DNA of 64,000 bases from Xanthobacter oligotrophicus (GTDB lineage: Bacteria; Pseudomonadota; Alphaproteobacteria; Rhizobiales; Xanthobacteraceae), in NCBI RefSeq assembly GCF_008364685.1, contig NZ_VTTL01000002.1, forward strand, positions 62,001 to 126,000, in the 5' to 3' direction. Of this stretch, positions 35,083 to 44,418 are shown one piece after another. The notes under the pieces are model-generated. The model made no database searches and was not told the DNA's origin. It was given only the letters and a program-made list of their open reading frames with translations. The number at the start of each line of letters is the position of its first letter. Within the stretch, counting starts at the first letter, position 1. The position numbers were made by a program, and so were the translations under genes.

Positions 35083-38000
35083 ATGCACATCCTCGCCACC
35101 ACATCGACGACGCTGGAGGATCTGGCCGAGCCGGTCGATCTCGCCCAGCCGCCCGGCGACATGGTGGCGCTGTCGTTCACTGACAGCGACCTCTTGGCCC
35201 TGTCCGCCGCCTGGCGGGCACGGCGGGACGCGCTGCCCAGCCTGCGCCTCGCCCGGCTGAAGGACCTCACCCATCCTATGTCGGTGGATTTGTGGGTGGA
35301 GAAGGTGGCGCGCCACGCCAAAGTGGTACTGGTGCGCCAGCTCGGCGGCCTCGACTGGTGGCGCTACGGCGCCGAGCAATTGTCCGCCCTCGCCCGATCC
35401 CGCGGCATCCCCCTCGCGCTGCTGCCGGGGGAGGACCAGGACGACCCGCGCCTCGCCGCCCTCTCCACGGTGCCGGCGGACGACCTGGCCCAGTGGCTGG
35501 CCTATTTCCGCGGCGGCGGGCCGGACAACATGGGCGCCCTGCTCGCCCGCATGGCCGTGACGGCCGGCTTCGCCGCGCCCTCCGGGATCGCGCCGCCGCG
35601 CCCCGTTCCCGCCACCGCCTTCTATCGCCCCGGCGCGGGGCTGACGGAACCGCAGGCGGCCGGAGCCGCCGCGCAGGCGGACGGGCGCCCCAGCGCGCTC
35701 ATCCTGTTCTACCGCTCCCAATGGCTCGCGGCAGACGCCGCCGCCATCGATGCGCTGGCCGCCGCCCTTGAGGCGCGTGGCATCGTCGCCGTGCCCCTGT
35801 TCGTGCCAAGCCTGAAGGCGCCCGAAGCCCGCGCCGCCGTGCGCGATGCGCTGGCCGTGCTCAAGCCGGCGGTGATCGTCACCACCACCGCGTTTGCGGC
35901 GGGGGATGCGGCGGAGCTGTTCCCGGCCGGAGGGCCGCCGGTGCTTCAGGCCGCCCCCGCCACCACCGCCCGCGCTGCCTGGGCGGGCAGCCCGCGCGGG
36001 CTTTCGGCCGCCGACCTCGCCATGCATGTGGTGCTGCCGGAGCTGGACGGACGGGTGCTCGCCGGAACCCTGTCCTTCAAGGACTTCGCCCCGGCCGATG
36101 CGGACCTTGCCTTCGCCGCCGCCATCAACCGGCCGGAGCCGGACCAGGTCGCCCATGTGGCGGATCGCGTCGCCGGCCTCGTACGCCTCACCGCCACGCC
36201 CCGCGCGGAGCGACGGCTGGCGCTGATCCTGCCCGACTATCCCGGCGCCGAAGGCCGCTCCGGCTATGCGGTCGGCCTCGATGTGCCGGAAAGCGCGCGC
36301 CGCCTCATCGCGACATTGGGCGATGCCGGCTACGCCACCGGCCCGGCGCCGGCCGATGCCAAGGCGCTGCTCGCCGCCATCGCCCCCGCTCCGGCCCTGT
36401 CCCTCGATGCCTATCGCCGCGCCTTCGACCGCCTGCCGCAGGCCGCGCGCGAGGCCGTGCTTGCCGCATGGGGTCCGCCCGAAACGGATGCGGACCTGAA
36501 GGACGGCACCTTCCACTTCCGCCTCGCCCGCTTCGGTGCCCTCACCCTCGCCTTCGCGCCTGATCGCGGCGCGGCGCTCGACCGGCGGGCGGATTATCAC
36601 GATGCCGCCCTGCCGCCGCGCCATGCCCTCATCGCCTTCGGCCTGTGGCTGCGCGAGGGGCTGGACGCCCACGCCGTGATCCATCTCGGCGCCCACGGCA
36701 CGCTGGAATGGCTGCCGGGAAAGGCCGTAGCGCTGACACCGGCCTGCTTCCCGCAGCTGGTCATGGGCGCGCTGCCGGTGGTCTATCCCTTCATCGTCTC
36801 CAATCCTGGCGAGGCGGCGCAGGCCAAGCGACGGCTCGCCGCCGTCACCGTCGGCCACCTGCCGCCGCCGCTGGCCGCCGCCGGCCTTTCGGAGGCCGAG
36901 CAGAAGCTCGAGCGGCTGGTGGACGAATATGCCCAGGCGGACGGCCTCGACCGCCGCCGCCGCGAGCGCCTTGCCCAGCTCATCGTGGAGACCGCCGGCG
37001 ACACCGGCCTCGCCGCCACCGCCGGCGTCACCACCGCCACAGACCCCGACGAGGCCCTGCGCCGCATCGATGCCTGGCTGTGCGACCTCAAAGACCTCGC
37101 GGTGAAGGACGGCCTCCACATCTTCGGCCATGTGCCGCAGGACGAGGCCGACCCCGCCCGCATCGCCTCGGCCGGCGCCGAGACCCGCGCGCTGCTCGAT
37201 GCCCTCGACGGCCGCTTCGTGTCGGCCGGTCCCGCCGGGGCGCCGGCGCGGGGGCGGCGGGACGTTTTGCCCACCGGGCGCAACCTCTACACCGCCGATC
37301 CGCGCACCCTGCCCACCCCCACCGCCTGCGACCTCGCCCGCAAGGCGGCGGACGAAGCCCTGCGCCTGCTGCTGCAGGAACACGGCGACTGGCCCCGCGC
37401 GCTGGTGCTGGACCTGTGGGGCAGCGCCTCCCTGCGCACCGGCGGCGAGGAGATCGCCCAGGGCCTCGCCTTCCTCGGCTGCCGGCCCATTTGGGAGGCG
37501 GCGAGCGGCCGCGTCACCGGCATCGAGGTGCTGCCGCCCGCCGTGCTTGGGCGCCCGCGCATCGACGTGACCTTCCGCATCTCCGGCCTGTTCCGCGACA
37601 TCTTCCCGGCCCAGATCGCGCTTCTGGATGCCGCCGTGCGCGCCGTGGCCGCGCGGGACGAGGACGACGCCGAGAACCCGCTCGCCGCCGCCCGCCGCCG
37701 GGGCGAGGACCTCTCCCGCCTGTTCGGCTCGGCGCCGGGGGCCTATGGCGCGGGCATCGAGGCGCAGCTCCAGCGCGGCGCCTTCGAGGATCGCGCCGAG
37801 CTGGGCCATGCCTATCTTGCCGCCGCCTCCCACGCCTATGGCGGAGCGGATGGCGTCGCCCGCCCCGCCCCCGGCGCCTTCGCCGGGCGGATCGCCACTG
37901 CCGACGCCCTCATCCACGGCGCGGATGATGCCGCCCGCGACCTCTTGGACGGCAGCGAGGATGCCGCCTTCATGGGCGGCTTCGCGGCCGCCGGCGCAGC

Positions 38001-38448
38001 ACTGGGGCGCAAGGCGCATCTGGTAGTGCTCGACACCACCGACCCCGACCGCCCCCGCGCCCGCCCCCTCTCCGAAGCGCTGGCGCGGCTGGTGCACGGG
38101 CGCGTCTCGGCCACCTTCATCGCCGGGCAGATGCGCCACGGTCCGCGCGGGGCTGCTGAGCTGGCAGAGACCGTGGACCGCCTCGTCGCCTTCGCCGAGA
38201 CCACGCAGGAGGTGGCGAGCGCCCTGCTGGACCGGCTCCATGCCGCCTATCTGGCGGAGCCGTCCGTGCGCGCCTTCCTCCTCGACCAGAACCCCGCAGC
38301 CGCCCGCGCCATGGCCCGCCGCTTCGCCGATGCGCGCCGCCGCGGCCTGTGGCACAGCCGCCGCAACGCCCTCGACGCCGATCTCGACGCACTCCTCGCC
38401 GAGGCTGCCGAGGCGCAAGTAACCGTACCGAAGGAGGCGGCGGAATGA
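35083..38448 (+). CDS. cobN: Cobaltochelatase subunit CobN
   Basis: A 1121-residue large subunit of the aerobic, ATP-dependent cobaltochelatase that inserts cobalt into hydrogenobyrinic acid a,c-diamide together with CobS and CobT (neither is in this window). Family landmarks include YFRGGGPDNMGALLARM, HLGAHGTLEWLPGKAVALT (the chelatase His motif), YPFIVSNPGEAAQAKRR and RIDVTFRISGLFRD. Somewhat shorter than the roughly 1250-residue enzymes of many species. The stop overlaps the cobG start (ATGA). Confidence 0.96.
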   Translation: MHILATTSTTLEDLAEPVDLAQPPGDMVALSFTDSDLLALSAAWRARRDALPSLRLARLKDLTHPMSVDLWVEKVARHAKVVLVRQLGGLDWWRYGAEQLSALARSRGIPLALLPGEDQDDPRLAALSTVPADDLAQWLAYFRGGGPDNMGALLARMAVTAGFAAPSGIAPPRPVPATAFYRPGAGLTEPQAAGAAAQADGRPSALILFYRSQWLAADAAAIDALAAALEARGIVAVPLFVPSLKAPEARAAVRDALAVLKPAVIVTTTAFAAGDAAELFPAGGPPVLQAAPATTARAAWAGSPRGLSAADLAMHVVLPELDGRVLAGTLSFKDFAPADADLAFAAAINRPEPDQVAHVADRVAGLVRLTATPRAERRLALILPDYPGAEGRSGYAVGLDVPESARRLIATLGDAGYATGPAPADAKALLAAIAPAPALSLDAYRRAFDRLPQAAREAVLAAWGPPETDADLKDGTFHFRLARFGALTLAFAPDRGAALDRRADYHDAALPPRHALIAFGLWLREGLDAHAVIHLGAHGTLEWLPGKAVALTPACFPQLVMGALPVVYPFIVSNPGEAAQAKRRLAAVTVGHLPPPLAAAGLSEAEQKLERLVDEYAQADGLDRRRRERLAQLIVETAGDTGLAATAGVTTATDPDEALRRIDAWLCDLKDLAVKDGLHIFGHVPQDEADPARIASAGAETRALLDALDGRFVSAGPAGAPARGRRDVLPTGRNLYTADPRTLPTPTACDLARKAADEALRLLLQEHGDWPRALVLDLWGSASLRTGGEEIAQGLAFLGCRPIWEAASGRVTGIEVLPPAVLGRPRIDVTFRISGLFRDIFPAQIALLDAAVRAVAARDEDDAENPLAAARRRGEDLSRLFGSAPGAYGAGIEAQLQRGAFEDRAELGHAYLAAASHAYGGADGVARPAPGAFAGRIATADALIHGADDAARDLLDGSEDAAFMGGFAAAGAALGRKAHLVVLDTTDPDRPRARPLSEALARLVHGRVSATFIAGQMRHGPRGAAELAETVDRLVAFAETTQEVASALLDRLHAAYLAEPSVRAFLLDQNPAAARAMARRFADARRRGLWHSRRNALDADLDALLAEAAEAQVTVPKEAAE

Positions 38449-39761
38449 GCCCGCGCCCGCCCGCGCGCCGGGGCGCCTGCCCGGCCTTCCTCGCCCCCAT
38501 GGAAACCGGCGACGGCCTCATCCTGCGCCTCGTGCCGGCGGAAGGGGCGATCTCCCCCGACCAGTTGCGCGGCCTTGCCCGCGCGGCCACGGCCTTCGGC
38601 AACGCCATGATGGAGATCACCGCCCGCGGCAGCCTCCAGGTGCGCGGGCTGACGGCGCAAACGGTGACCCCGCTTCAGGATGCGGTGCTGGCACTCGGGA
38701 TCACACCGCGCCTCGGCCTCGCCATCGACATTTCCCCGCTCTCGGGACTCGATCCTCGCGAGGTTGCCGACGCACGCCCCCTCGCCCGATGCATCCGGGA
38801 GGGAGTGGCTGGACTTGCGGGGAAGCTGGGGCCGAAGGTGTCCGTGGTCATCGATGGCGGCGGCGCCATCGGCCTTGGCGGCCAGAAGGCGGATGTGCGC
38901 CTCATCGCCATGCGCTCCGGTGCGGATTTGACGTGGTCCGTCACCATCGGCGGCGGCGCGCCGAAATTGCTGGCGGAGCAGAATGCAGCGGCCCTTGCCC
39001 TCGACGCCTTGTCCCAGATCGCCGCCCTCGGCCGCCGCGCCCGCGCCACCGACTTGCCGGGATGCGCCGCCCTGCCGGGCACCACACGGGACAATCCGGA
39101 CAAGGCCCCTGCCCCGCTGGGCACCTTCCCCCTCCCCCATGGCCGCTTCGCCTGCGGCATCGGCCTGCCCTTCGGCGCCGGCGCGGCGGCACTGTTCGCG
39201 GCTCTCGGGGACGCCGCCGAGGCCGCCGGCGCGCGCGACCTTCGGCCGGCGACCGAGCGGGTGCTCCTCGCCACCGGGCTCGACGCAGATGGCGCCCACG
39301 CATTCACAACGGAAGCCCGGCGGCTCGGCTGCCTGGTGGCCCCCGACGACCCCCGCGCCTTCGTGGCGGCCTGCCCCGGTGCGCCGGCCTGCGTCTGCGC
39401 CCATTTCCCGGCGCGGGACCTCGCGCCCGGCGTGGCGGAAGCCCTCGCGCCGCTGCTGGACGGCACCGTGACGGTACATCTTTCCGCCTGCGCCAAGGGC
39501 TGTGCCCATCCCGCTCCGGCAACCCTCACCTTCGTGGGCATGGACGACGGGATCGCTCTGGTGCATGAGGGCGCACCGTCCGGGGCGCGCGGACCGGCCG
39601 TCCCGGTCGACGTCCTGGCGGCGACGCTCGCAACCCTTGCCGCCACGCCCCGTGCGCCCGGCGAGACGGGACGCGGGCTTCTGGCCCGGATGCAAGAGGC
39701 AGGTTTACCGGCGGGCCTGTGGCCGCGCGAAGGAAACGACAGACGGATGGTGAAGACGTGA
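38445..39761 (+). CDS. cobG: Precorrin-3B synthase CobG
   Basis: A 438-residue nitrite/sulfite-reductase-like protein that uses O2, an iron-sulfur cluster and non-haem iron to convert precorrin-3A to precorrin-3B, the step that defines the aerobic pathway. Cysteines for the cluster lie in ACPGAPACVCAHFP and HLSACAKGCAHP. RGSLQVRGLT near the N-terminus is the usual siroheme-reductase-like motif. Overlaps cobN by ATGA and precedes cobH by 13 bases. Confidence 0.92.
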   Translation: MSPRPPARRGACPAFLAPMETGDGLILRLVPAEGAISPDQLRGLARAATAFGNAMMEITARGSLQVRGLTAQTVTPLQDAVLALGITPRLGLAIDISPLSGLDPREVADARPLARCIREGVAGLAGKLGPKVSVVIDGGGAIGLGGQKADVRLIAMRSGADLTWSVTIGGGAPKLLAEQNAAALALDALSQIAALGRRARATDLPGCAALPGTTRDNPDKAPAPLGTFPLPHGRFACGIGLPFGAGAAALFAALGDAAEAAGARDLRPATERVLLATGLDADGAHAFTTEARRLGCLVAPDDPRAFVAACPGAPACVCAHFPARDLAPGVAEALAPLLDGTVTVHLSACAKGCAHPAPATLTFVGMDDGIALVHEGAPSGARGPAVPVDVLAATLATLAATPRAPGETGRGLLARMQEAGLPAGLWPREGNDRRMVKT

Positions 39762-39774
39762 CGAGCCGCGCAGC

Positions 39775-40410
39775 ATGACCCTTCCCTTCGATTACGTGCG
39801 CGACGGCACCGCCATCTACGAGCGCTCGTTCGCCATCATCCGCACCGAGGCGGACCTGTCGCGCTTCTCCCCCGAGGAGGAGGACGTGGCGGTGCGCATG
39901 ATCCACGCCTGCGGGCTGGTGGAGGCGGCGCGCGATTTCGTGTTCGGCCCCGGCGTGGTGGCCGCCGCCCGCGCGGCACTGGAAACCGGCGCACCCATCC
40001 TGTGCGATGCGCAGATGGTGGCCCACGGCATCACCCGCGCCCGCCTGCCTGCCAATAACGAGGTGGTCTGCACCCTGCGCGATCCCGCCGTGCCGGCGCT
40101 GGCCGAACAGCTCGGTACCACCCGCTCGGCCGCGGCGCTGGAATTGTGGCGCGAGCAGCTCGGCGGCGCGGTGGTCGCCATCGGCAATGCGCCCACCGCC
40201 CTCTTCCACCTGCTGGAAATGCTGGACAAGGGCGCGCCCCGCCCCGCCGCCATCCTCGGCATGCCGGTGGGCTTCGTGGGCGCGGCGGAATCCAAGGATG
40301 CGCTGGCGGCGGATCCGCGCGGCGTGCCGTTCGCCATCGTGCGCGGGCGGCTCGGCGGCAGCGCCATCACCTCGGCCGCCGTCAACGCGCTGGCGAGGGC
40401 CGGACTATGA
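39775..40410 (+). CDS. cobH: Precorrin-8X methylmutase CobH
   Basis: A 211-residue enzyme that moves the C11 methyl group to C12 to give hydrogenobyrinic acid. The catalytic His44 lies in RMIHACG, and the family signatures CDAQMVAHGI and GMPVGFVGAAESK are present. It lies between cobG and cobI in the operon; its stop overlaps the cobI start by ATGA. Confidence 0.97.
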   Translation: MTLPFDYVRDGTAIYERSFAIIRTEADLSRFSPEEEDVAVRMIHACGLVEAARDFVFGPGVVAAARAALETGAPILCDAQMVAHGITRARLPANNEVVCTLRDPAVPALAEQLGTTRSAAALELWREQLGGAVVAIGNAPTALFHLLEMLDKGAPRPAAILGMPVGFVGAAESKDALAADPRGVPFAIVRGRLGGSAITSAAVNALARAGL

Positions 40411-41132
40411 AGGGCCAGCTCATCGGCGTGGGCGTCGGCCCCGGCGACCCCGATCTCATGACCCTCAAGGCGGTGAAGGCCATCGCCGGCGCCGACGTGG
40501 TGGGCTATTTCGCCAAGGCCGGGAACGTCAGCCACGCCCGCACCATCGCCCAGGCGCACTTCCGCCCGGACACGGTGGAACTGCCCCTGCTCTATCCCGT
40601 CACCACCGAGATCCACCGCCACGACGACGCCTATCGCACCGCCATCGGCGCCTTCTACGACGCCTCGGCGGCGACGGTGGCGGAGCACATCCTGGCGGGA
40701 CGCACCGTGGCGGTGCTGAGCGAGGGCGACCCGCTGTTCTACGGCTCCTACATGCACCTGCATGTGCGCCTCGCCCAGCGCTTCCCCACCAAGGTCATTC
40801 CCGGCGTCACCGGCATGTCCGGCTGCTGGTCGCAGGCAGGCGCGCCCATCGCCCAGGGCGACGACGTGCTCATGGTGCTGCCCGGCACGCTGGATGAGGC
40901 GGAGCTGGCCCGCCGCCTCGCCACGGCCGATGCGGCGGTGATCATGAAGGTGGGCCGCAACCTGCCCAAGATCCGCCGGGCGCTGGCCGCCGCCGGCCGG
41001 CTCGACCGGGCGCTCTATGTGGAGCGCGGCACCATGGCCGATTGCGCCCTGGTGCCTTTGGCCGAGCGGGCGGACGAGCGCGCGCCCTATTTCTCCATTG
41101 TGCTGGTGCCCGGTTGGGAGCGCGCGGCATGA
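40407..41132 (+). CDS. cobI: Precorrin-2 C20-methyltransferase CobI
   Basis: A 241-residue SAM-dependent methyltransferase making precorrin-3A. N-terminal IGVGVGPGDPDLMTLKAVKA, VLSEGDPLFYGSYMH and VIPGVTGMSGCW are the CobI/CbiL signatures. ATG 40407 overlaps the cobH stop; the stop overlaps cobJ in turn (ATGA). Confidence 0.96.
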   Translation: MKGQLIGVGVGPGDPDLMTLKAVKAIAGADVVGYFAKAGNVSHARTIAQAHFRPDTVELPLLYPVTTEIHRHDDAYRTAIGAFYDASAATVAEHILAGRTVAVLSEGDPLFYGSYMHLHVRLAQRFPTKVIPGVTGMSGCWSQAGAPIAQGDDVLMVLPGTLDEAELARRLATADAAVIMKVGRNLPKIRRALAAAGRLDRALYVERGTMADCALVPLAERADERAPYFSIVLVPGWERAA

Positions 41133-41977
41133 ACACCGGCGACAGGCTGGGGCGCATCACCGTGGTGGGCCTTGGCCCCGGCGCGGCGCGGCAGATGACG
41201 CCCGAGGCGGCGGCGGCGGTGGAAGCGGCGGACCTCGTCTTCGGCTACGCCCCCTATCTCGCCCGCCTGCCGGAGCGGCCGGGGCAGGAGCACCGGCCGT
41301 CCGACAATCGCGAGGAGATCGCCCGCGCCTCGGCCGCGCTGGACGCCGCAGTTGCCGGCGCGCGGGTCGCCATGGTGTCGGGGGGCGATCCCGGCGTGTT
41401 CGCCATGGCCGCCGCCGTGTGCGAGGCCATCGAGCACGGGCCGGACGCCTGGCGCGCCCTCGATTTCGAGGTGGTGCCCGGCGTCACCGCCATGCTGGCG
41501 GTGGCCGCGCGCTGCGGGGCGCCTTTGGGCCACGATTTCTGCGCCCTCTCCCTCTCCGACAATCTGAAGCCCTGGGCGCTGGTGGAAAAGCGCCTGCTGC
41601 TGGCGGCCGAGGCGGGCTTCGTCATCGCCCTCTACAATCCCATCAGCCGGGCGCGGCCTTGGCAGCTGGGGCGGGCCTTCGCGCTGCTGCGCGAGCGCCT
41701 TGCGGGCAGCGTGCCGGTGGTGTTCGGCCGCGCGGCGGGGCGCGAGGACGAGCGCATCGCCCTTACCACCCTCGCCGAGGCCGACCCGGCGCAGGCGGAC
41801 ATGGCCACCTGCGTGATCATCGGCACCGCCGACACCCGCATCGTGCCGCGCCCCGGGCTGCCGCCCCTGGTCTACGCACCCCGCTCGGCGGACAGGCCCG
41901 CGCCGCGAGCGGGTGAAGAGTCCGCGCCGCGAGCGGAAGAGGACTCCGTGTCTCCGGTGGAGGAATCCGCCCCGTGA
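41129..41977 (+). CDS. cobJ: Precorrin-3B C17-methyltransferase CobJ
   Basis: A 282-residue SAM-dependent methyltransferase that contracts the ring. The core has VVGLGPGAARQMTPEA, VSGGDPGVFAMA, VVPGVTAMLAVAAR and ALYNPISRARPWQL. The last 30 residues are an acidic, repetitive tail (APRAGEES, APRAEEDS, VEESAP) outside the enzyme fold. It is encoded by the same 24-bp repeats that in antisense encode the cobK tail; the two genes overlap tail-to-tail by 106 bases. Last gene of the uninterrupted riboswitch-led operon. Confidence 0.95.
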   Translation: MNTGDRLGRITVVGLGPGAARQMTPEAAAAVEAADLVFGYAPYLARLPERPGQEHRPSDNREEIARASAALDAAVAGARVAMVSGGDPGVFAMAAAVCEAIEHGPDAWRALDFEVVPGVTAMLAVAARCGAPLGHDFCALSLSDNLKPWALVEKRLLLAAEAGFVIALYNPISRARPWQLGRAFALLRERLAGSVPVVFGRAAGREDERIALTTLAEADPAQADMATCVIIGTADTRIVPRPGLPPLVYAPRSADRPAPRAGEESAPRAEEDSVSPVEESAP

Positions 41978-42747
41978 GCGCCGAGCTGGTCGAGCAGCCA
42001 CGCCTCGGCCTCCGCCGGGGTCGCCACCGCCGCCAAGACGGGGATGGCGGGCCGCGCGATCAGCAGCACCTCGATGCCCAGCGCACGCGCCGCCGCCATT
42101 TTGCCGTAGGTAGCCGAGCCGCCGCTGTTCTTGGCCACGATGGTGTCGATGCGATGCGCCTTCAACAGCGCGTGGTCGTCGGCCTCGCCGAACGGGCCGC
42201 GCCCGAGCACATATTCGGCTTCAGGCACCGCCAGCGGCGGGACGACAGGATCGACGCTGCGCACCAGATAGGCATGCTGCGGTGCGGCATCGAAGGCGCG
42301 CACCTCGTTGCGCCCGAGGGCGAGGAACACCCGCCGCGGCGCATCCCCCAGCGCGGCCACCGCCGCCGGCACATCCGCCACCTCCCGCCACCGGTCGCCG
42401 GCAACGGGCATCCACGGCCCGCGCCGCAGGGCGAGGAGTGGCACGCCCGCCGCAGCGCAGGCCTCCGCCGCATTGAAGGACATGCGGGCGGCATAGGGAT
42501 GGGTGGCATCCACGACGGCGGCAATGCGCTCCGCCTTCAGATAGTCTTCAAGGCCCGCCGCGCCGCCGAAGCCGCCGACGCGCACGGGTACCGGCTGGGG
42601 CGCGGGATGTTCCGTGCGCCCTGCCAGCGACAGGACTACGTCGAGACCGGCATGGTCCGGGGTTCGCACGGCAACGCGGGCGGCAAGACGCTTGGCGAGG
42701 GCGCTGGCCTCGCTGGTGCCGCCGAGCAGAAGAATGCGCGGGACCAT
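41872..42747 (-). CDS. cobK: Precorrin-6A reductase CobK
   Basis: A 291-residue NADPH-dependent reductase converting precorrin-6A to precorrin-6B (dihydro form). MVPRILLLGGTSEASALAKR, VVDATHPYAARMS and LALGRNEVRAF fit CobK/CbiJ. It is on the opposite strand to its neighbours. The first ATG consistent with the fold (42747) lies inside the cobL 5' open frame, 38 bases 5' of the cobL start, and the 3' end overlaps cobJ. Its last 30 residues (from about 260) are a Ser/Ala/Arg/Glu repeat tail. It needs its own promoter, which must lie in cobL DNA, so riboswitch control would not reach it. Confidence 0.92.
   Translation of the reverse strand: MVPRILLLGGTSEASALAKRLAARVAVRTPDHAGLDVVLSLAGRTEHPAPQPVPVRVGGFGGAAGLEDYLKAERIAAVVDATHPYAARMSFNAAEACAAAGVPLLALRRGPWMPVAGDRWREVADVPAAVAALGDAPRRVFLALGRNEVRAFDAAPQHAYLVRSVDPVVPPLAVPEAEYVLGRGPFGEADDHALLKAHRIDTIVAKNSGGSATYGKMAAARALGIEVLLIARPAIPVLAAVATPAEAEAWLLDQLGAHGADSSTGDTESSSARGADSSPARGAGLSAERGA
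41898..41970. repeat. 24-bp degenerate repeat shared by the cobJ and cobK tails
   Basis: CCGCGCCGCGAGCGG at 41898 recurs at 41922 with a 24-base period, and each copy continues in a GAAGAG-rich part; a third, more divergent unit (GAGGAATCC) follows. Being a multiple of three, the unit is in frame in both the cobJ and the antisense cobK reading frames. Confidence 0.7.
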
Positions 42748-42784
42748 GGCTGAAACGGCGCGGGTCGAGACGGAGGGATCGCTC

Positions 42785-44032
42785 ATGGCGGGCATAAGTG
42801 CCCCAGCCGGGCGCTGGCTGTCCATCGTCGGCATCGGCGAGGATGGGGCGGACGGCCTCTCCCCCGCCGCGCGTGCCGCCATCTCCTCCGCCGAGATCGT
42901 GTTCGGCGGGGCGCGCCACCTCGCACTCGCGGGCGGGCTTGTCACCGGCAAGGCGCAGGTCTGGCCCAGCCCCTTCAGCCTTGCCCGCGTCCTCGCCGCA
43001 CGCGGGCGGGCGGTGTGCGTCCTCGCCTCGGGCGACCCCTTCCTCTATGGCGTAGGCGCGAGCCTTGCCCGCCATGTGCCGGCCGACGAGATGCGCGCCT
43101 TTCCCGCGCCCTCCGCCTTCGCGCTGGCCGCCGCCCGGCTGGGCTGGGCGTTGCAGGAGGCGGACCTCGTCTCCCTCCACGGCCGGCCGCTGGCCCGGCT
43201 GCGGCCCTTCCTGCAGCACGGTGCGCGCCTCATCCTGCTCACCTCGGACGGAGATGGGCCGCGACAGGTGGCGGATTTCGTCACCGCCCACGGCTGCGGC
43301 GCCTCGCGCCTCATGGTGCTGGAGGCGTTGGGCGGCCCCTTCGAGCGGGTGCGCGAGACGCGGGCCGATGCCTACGCCCTCGCCGACGTGGCGGCTCTGA
43401 ACGTGGTGGCGCTGGAGGTGGCGGCGGACGCCGACGCCCCCATCCTGCCCCTCGCCAGCGGCCTTGCCGACGACCTGTTCGAGCATGACGGCCAGATCAC
43501 CAAGCGCGAGATCCGCGCCCTCACCCTGTCCTCCCTCGCGCCACGACGGGGGGAATTGCTGTGGGATATCGGCGCCGGGGCGGGCTCCATCGCCATCGAA
43601 TGGCTGCTGGCGCACCCCTCCCTCAGTGCCATCGCCATCGAGGGGCATGCGGAACGGGCGGCGCGCATCACCCGCAATGCCGGGCGCCTCGGCGTGCCGC
43701 ATCTGAAAGTCGTAGAGGGTGCGGCACCCGGCGCCCTTGCCGGACTGCCCCCGCCCGATGTCATCTTCCTTGGTGGCGGCGCCTCGGAGACCGGCGTGTT
43801 CGACGCGGCGCTCGCGGCGCTGAAGCCGGGCGGGCGGCTGGTGGCAAACGGGGTGACGCTGGAGACGGAAGCGATACTCCTCGCCGCCCATGCCCGGCTC
43901 GGCGGCGATCTGGTGCGCATCGCGCTGGCGCGGTCCTCGCCGGTGAAGGGAATGACCGGCTGGCGGCCCGCCATGCCGGTCACCCAGTGGCGCTATGGCA
44001 AGCCGCCCGAGACAGAGGGAGGCGGGGCATGA
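42785..44032 (+). CDS. cobL: Precorrin-6Y C5,15-methyltransferase (decarboxylating) CobL
   Basis: A 415-residue bifunctional enzyme: an N-terminal CbiE-type methyltransferase (WLSIVGIGEDGADGLSPAAR, VLASGDPFLYGVGASL) and, from about 225, a CbiT-type methyltransferase/decarboxylase (GELLWDIGAGAGSIAIEWLL). ATG 42785 has GGAGGG upstream; ATG 42746 would add 13 residues and sits almost on top of the cobK start. The stop overlaps cobE (ATGA). It restarts the plus-strand run after inverted cobK. Confidence 0.95.
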   Translation: MAGISAPAGRWLSIVGIGEDGADGLSPAARAAISSAEIVFGGARHLALAGGLVTGKAQVWPSPFSLARVLAARGRAVCVLASGDPFLYGVGASLARHVPADEMRAFPAPSAFALAAARLGWALQEADLVSLHGRPLARLRPFLQHGARLILLTSDGDGPRQVADFVTAHGCGASRLMVLEALGGPFERVRETRADAYALADVAALNVVALEVAADADAPILPLASGLADDLFEHDGQITKREIRALTLSSLAPRRGELLWDIGAGAGSIAIEWLLAHPSLSAIAIEGHAERAARITRNAGRLGVPHLKVVEGAAPGALAGLPPPDVIFLGGGASETGVFDAALAALKPGGRLVANGVTLETEAILLAAHARLGGDLVRIALARSSPVKGMTGWRPAMPVTQWRYGKPPETEGGGA

Positions 44033-44418
44033 TCGTGGCCGGCATCGGCTCCAAGCGAGGGGTAAGCGTGGACGACGTTCTGGCCGCCCTGGACGCCGCC
44101 CTGGCGCGCGCGGCTCTGGCGCGGGACGACGTGGCCCTCATCGCCGCGCCGGCGGTGAAGGGGGGCGAGGCTGGCATCAGCGAGGCGGCGGCCAAGCTTG
44201 GCCTGCCGTTGGTGCTGGTGCCGCAGACCCAGCTTGAAGCCGCCTCCAACCGCACCAAGACCCGCTCCGAGCGGGTGATCGCATTATTGCGCGTGCCCTC
44301 GGCGGCGGAAACAGCGGCGCTGGCCGCCGCCGGAGCAAAAGCCCGCCTGCTGGGGCCGCGCCTCGCGCTCGGCCCCGTCACCTGCGCCCTAGCCCGGCGG
44401 GAGGAAGAAGAAGCGTGA
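44029..44418 (+). CDS. cobE: CobE (CbiG C-terminal domain homologue)
   Basis: A 129-residue protein equivalent to the C-terminal part of CbiG, with [38 protein letters not shown] and [12 protein letters not shown]. CobE is needed for cobalamin synthesis in Pseudomonas denitrificans but its reaction is not settled. Overlaps cobL upstream (ATGA) and cobM downstream (GTGA). Confidence 0.9.
   Translation: MIVAGIGSKRGVSVDDVLAALDAALARAALARDDVALIAAPAVKGGEAGISEAAAKLGLPLVLVPQTQLEAASNRTKTRSERVIALLRVPSAAETAALAAAGAKARLLGPRLALGPVTCALARREEEEA

Noticed and set aside
33865-38418. 1517-residue open frame on the minus strand opposite cobW and cobN
   Set aside because: It is the antisense shadow of two unmistakable genes in GC-rich DNA; its composition is Gly/Arg/His-rich with no domain, and it crosses two gene boundaries.
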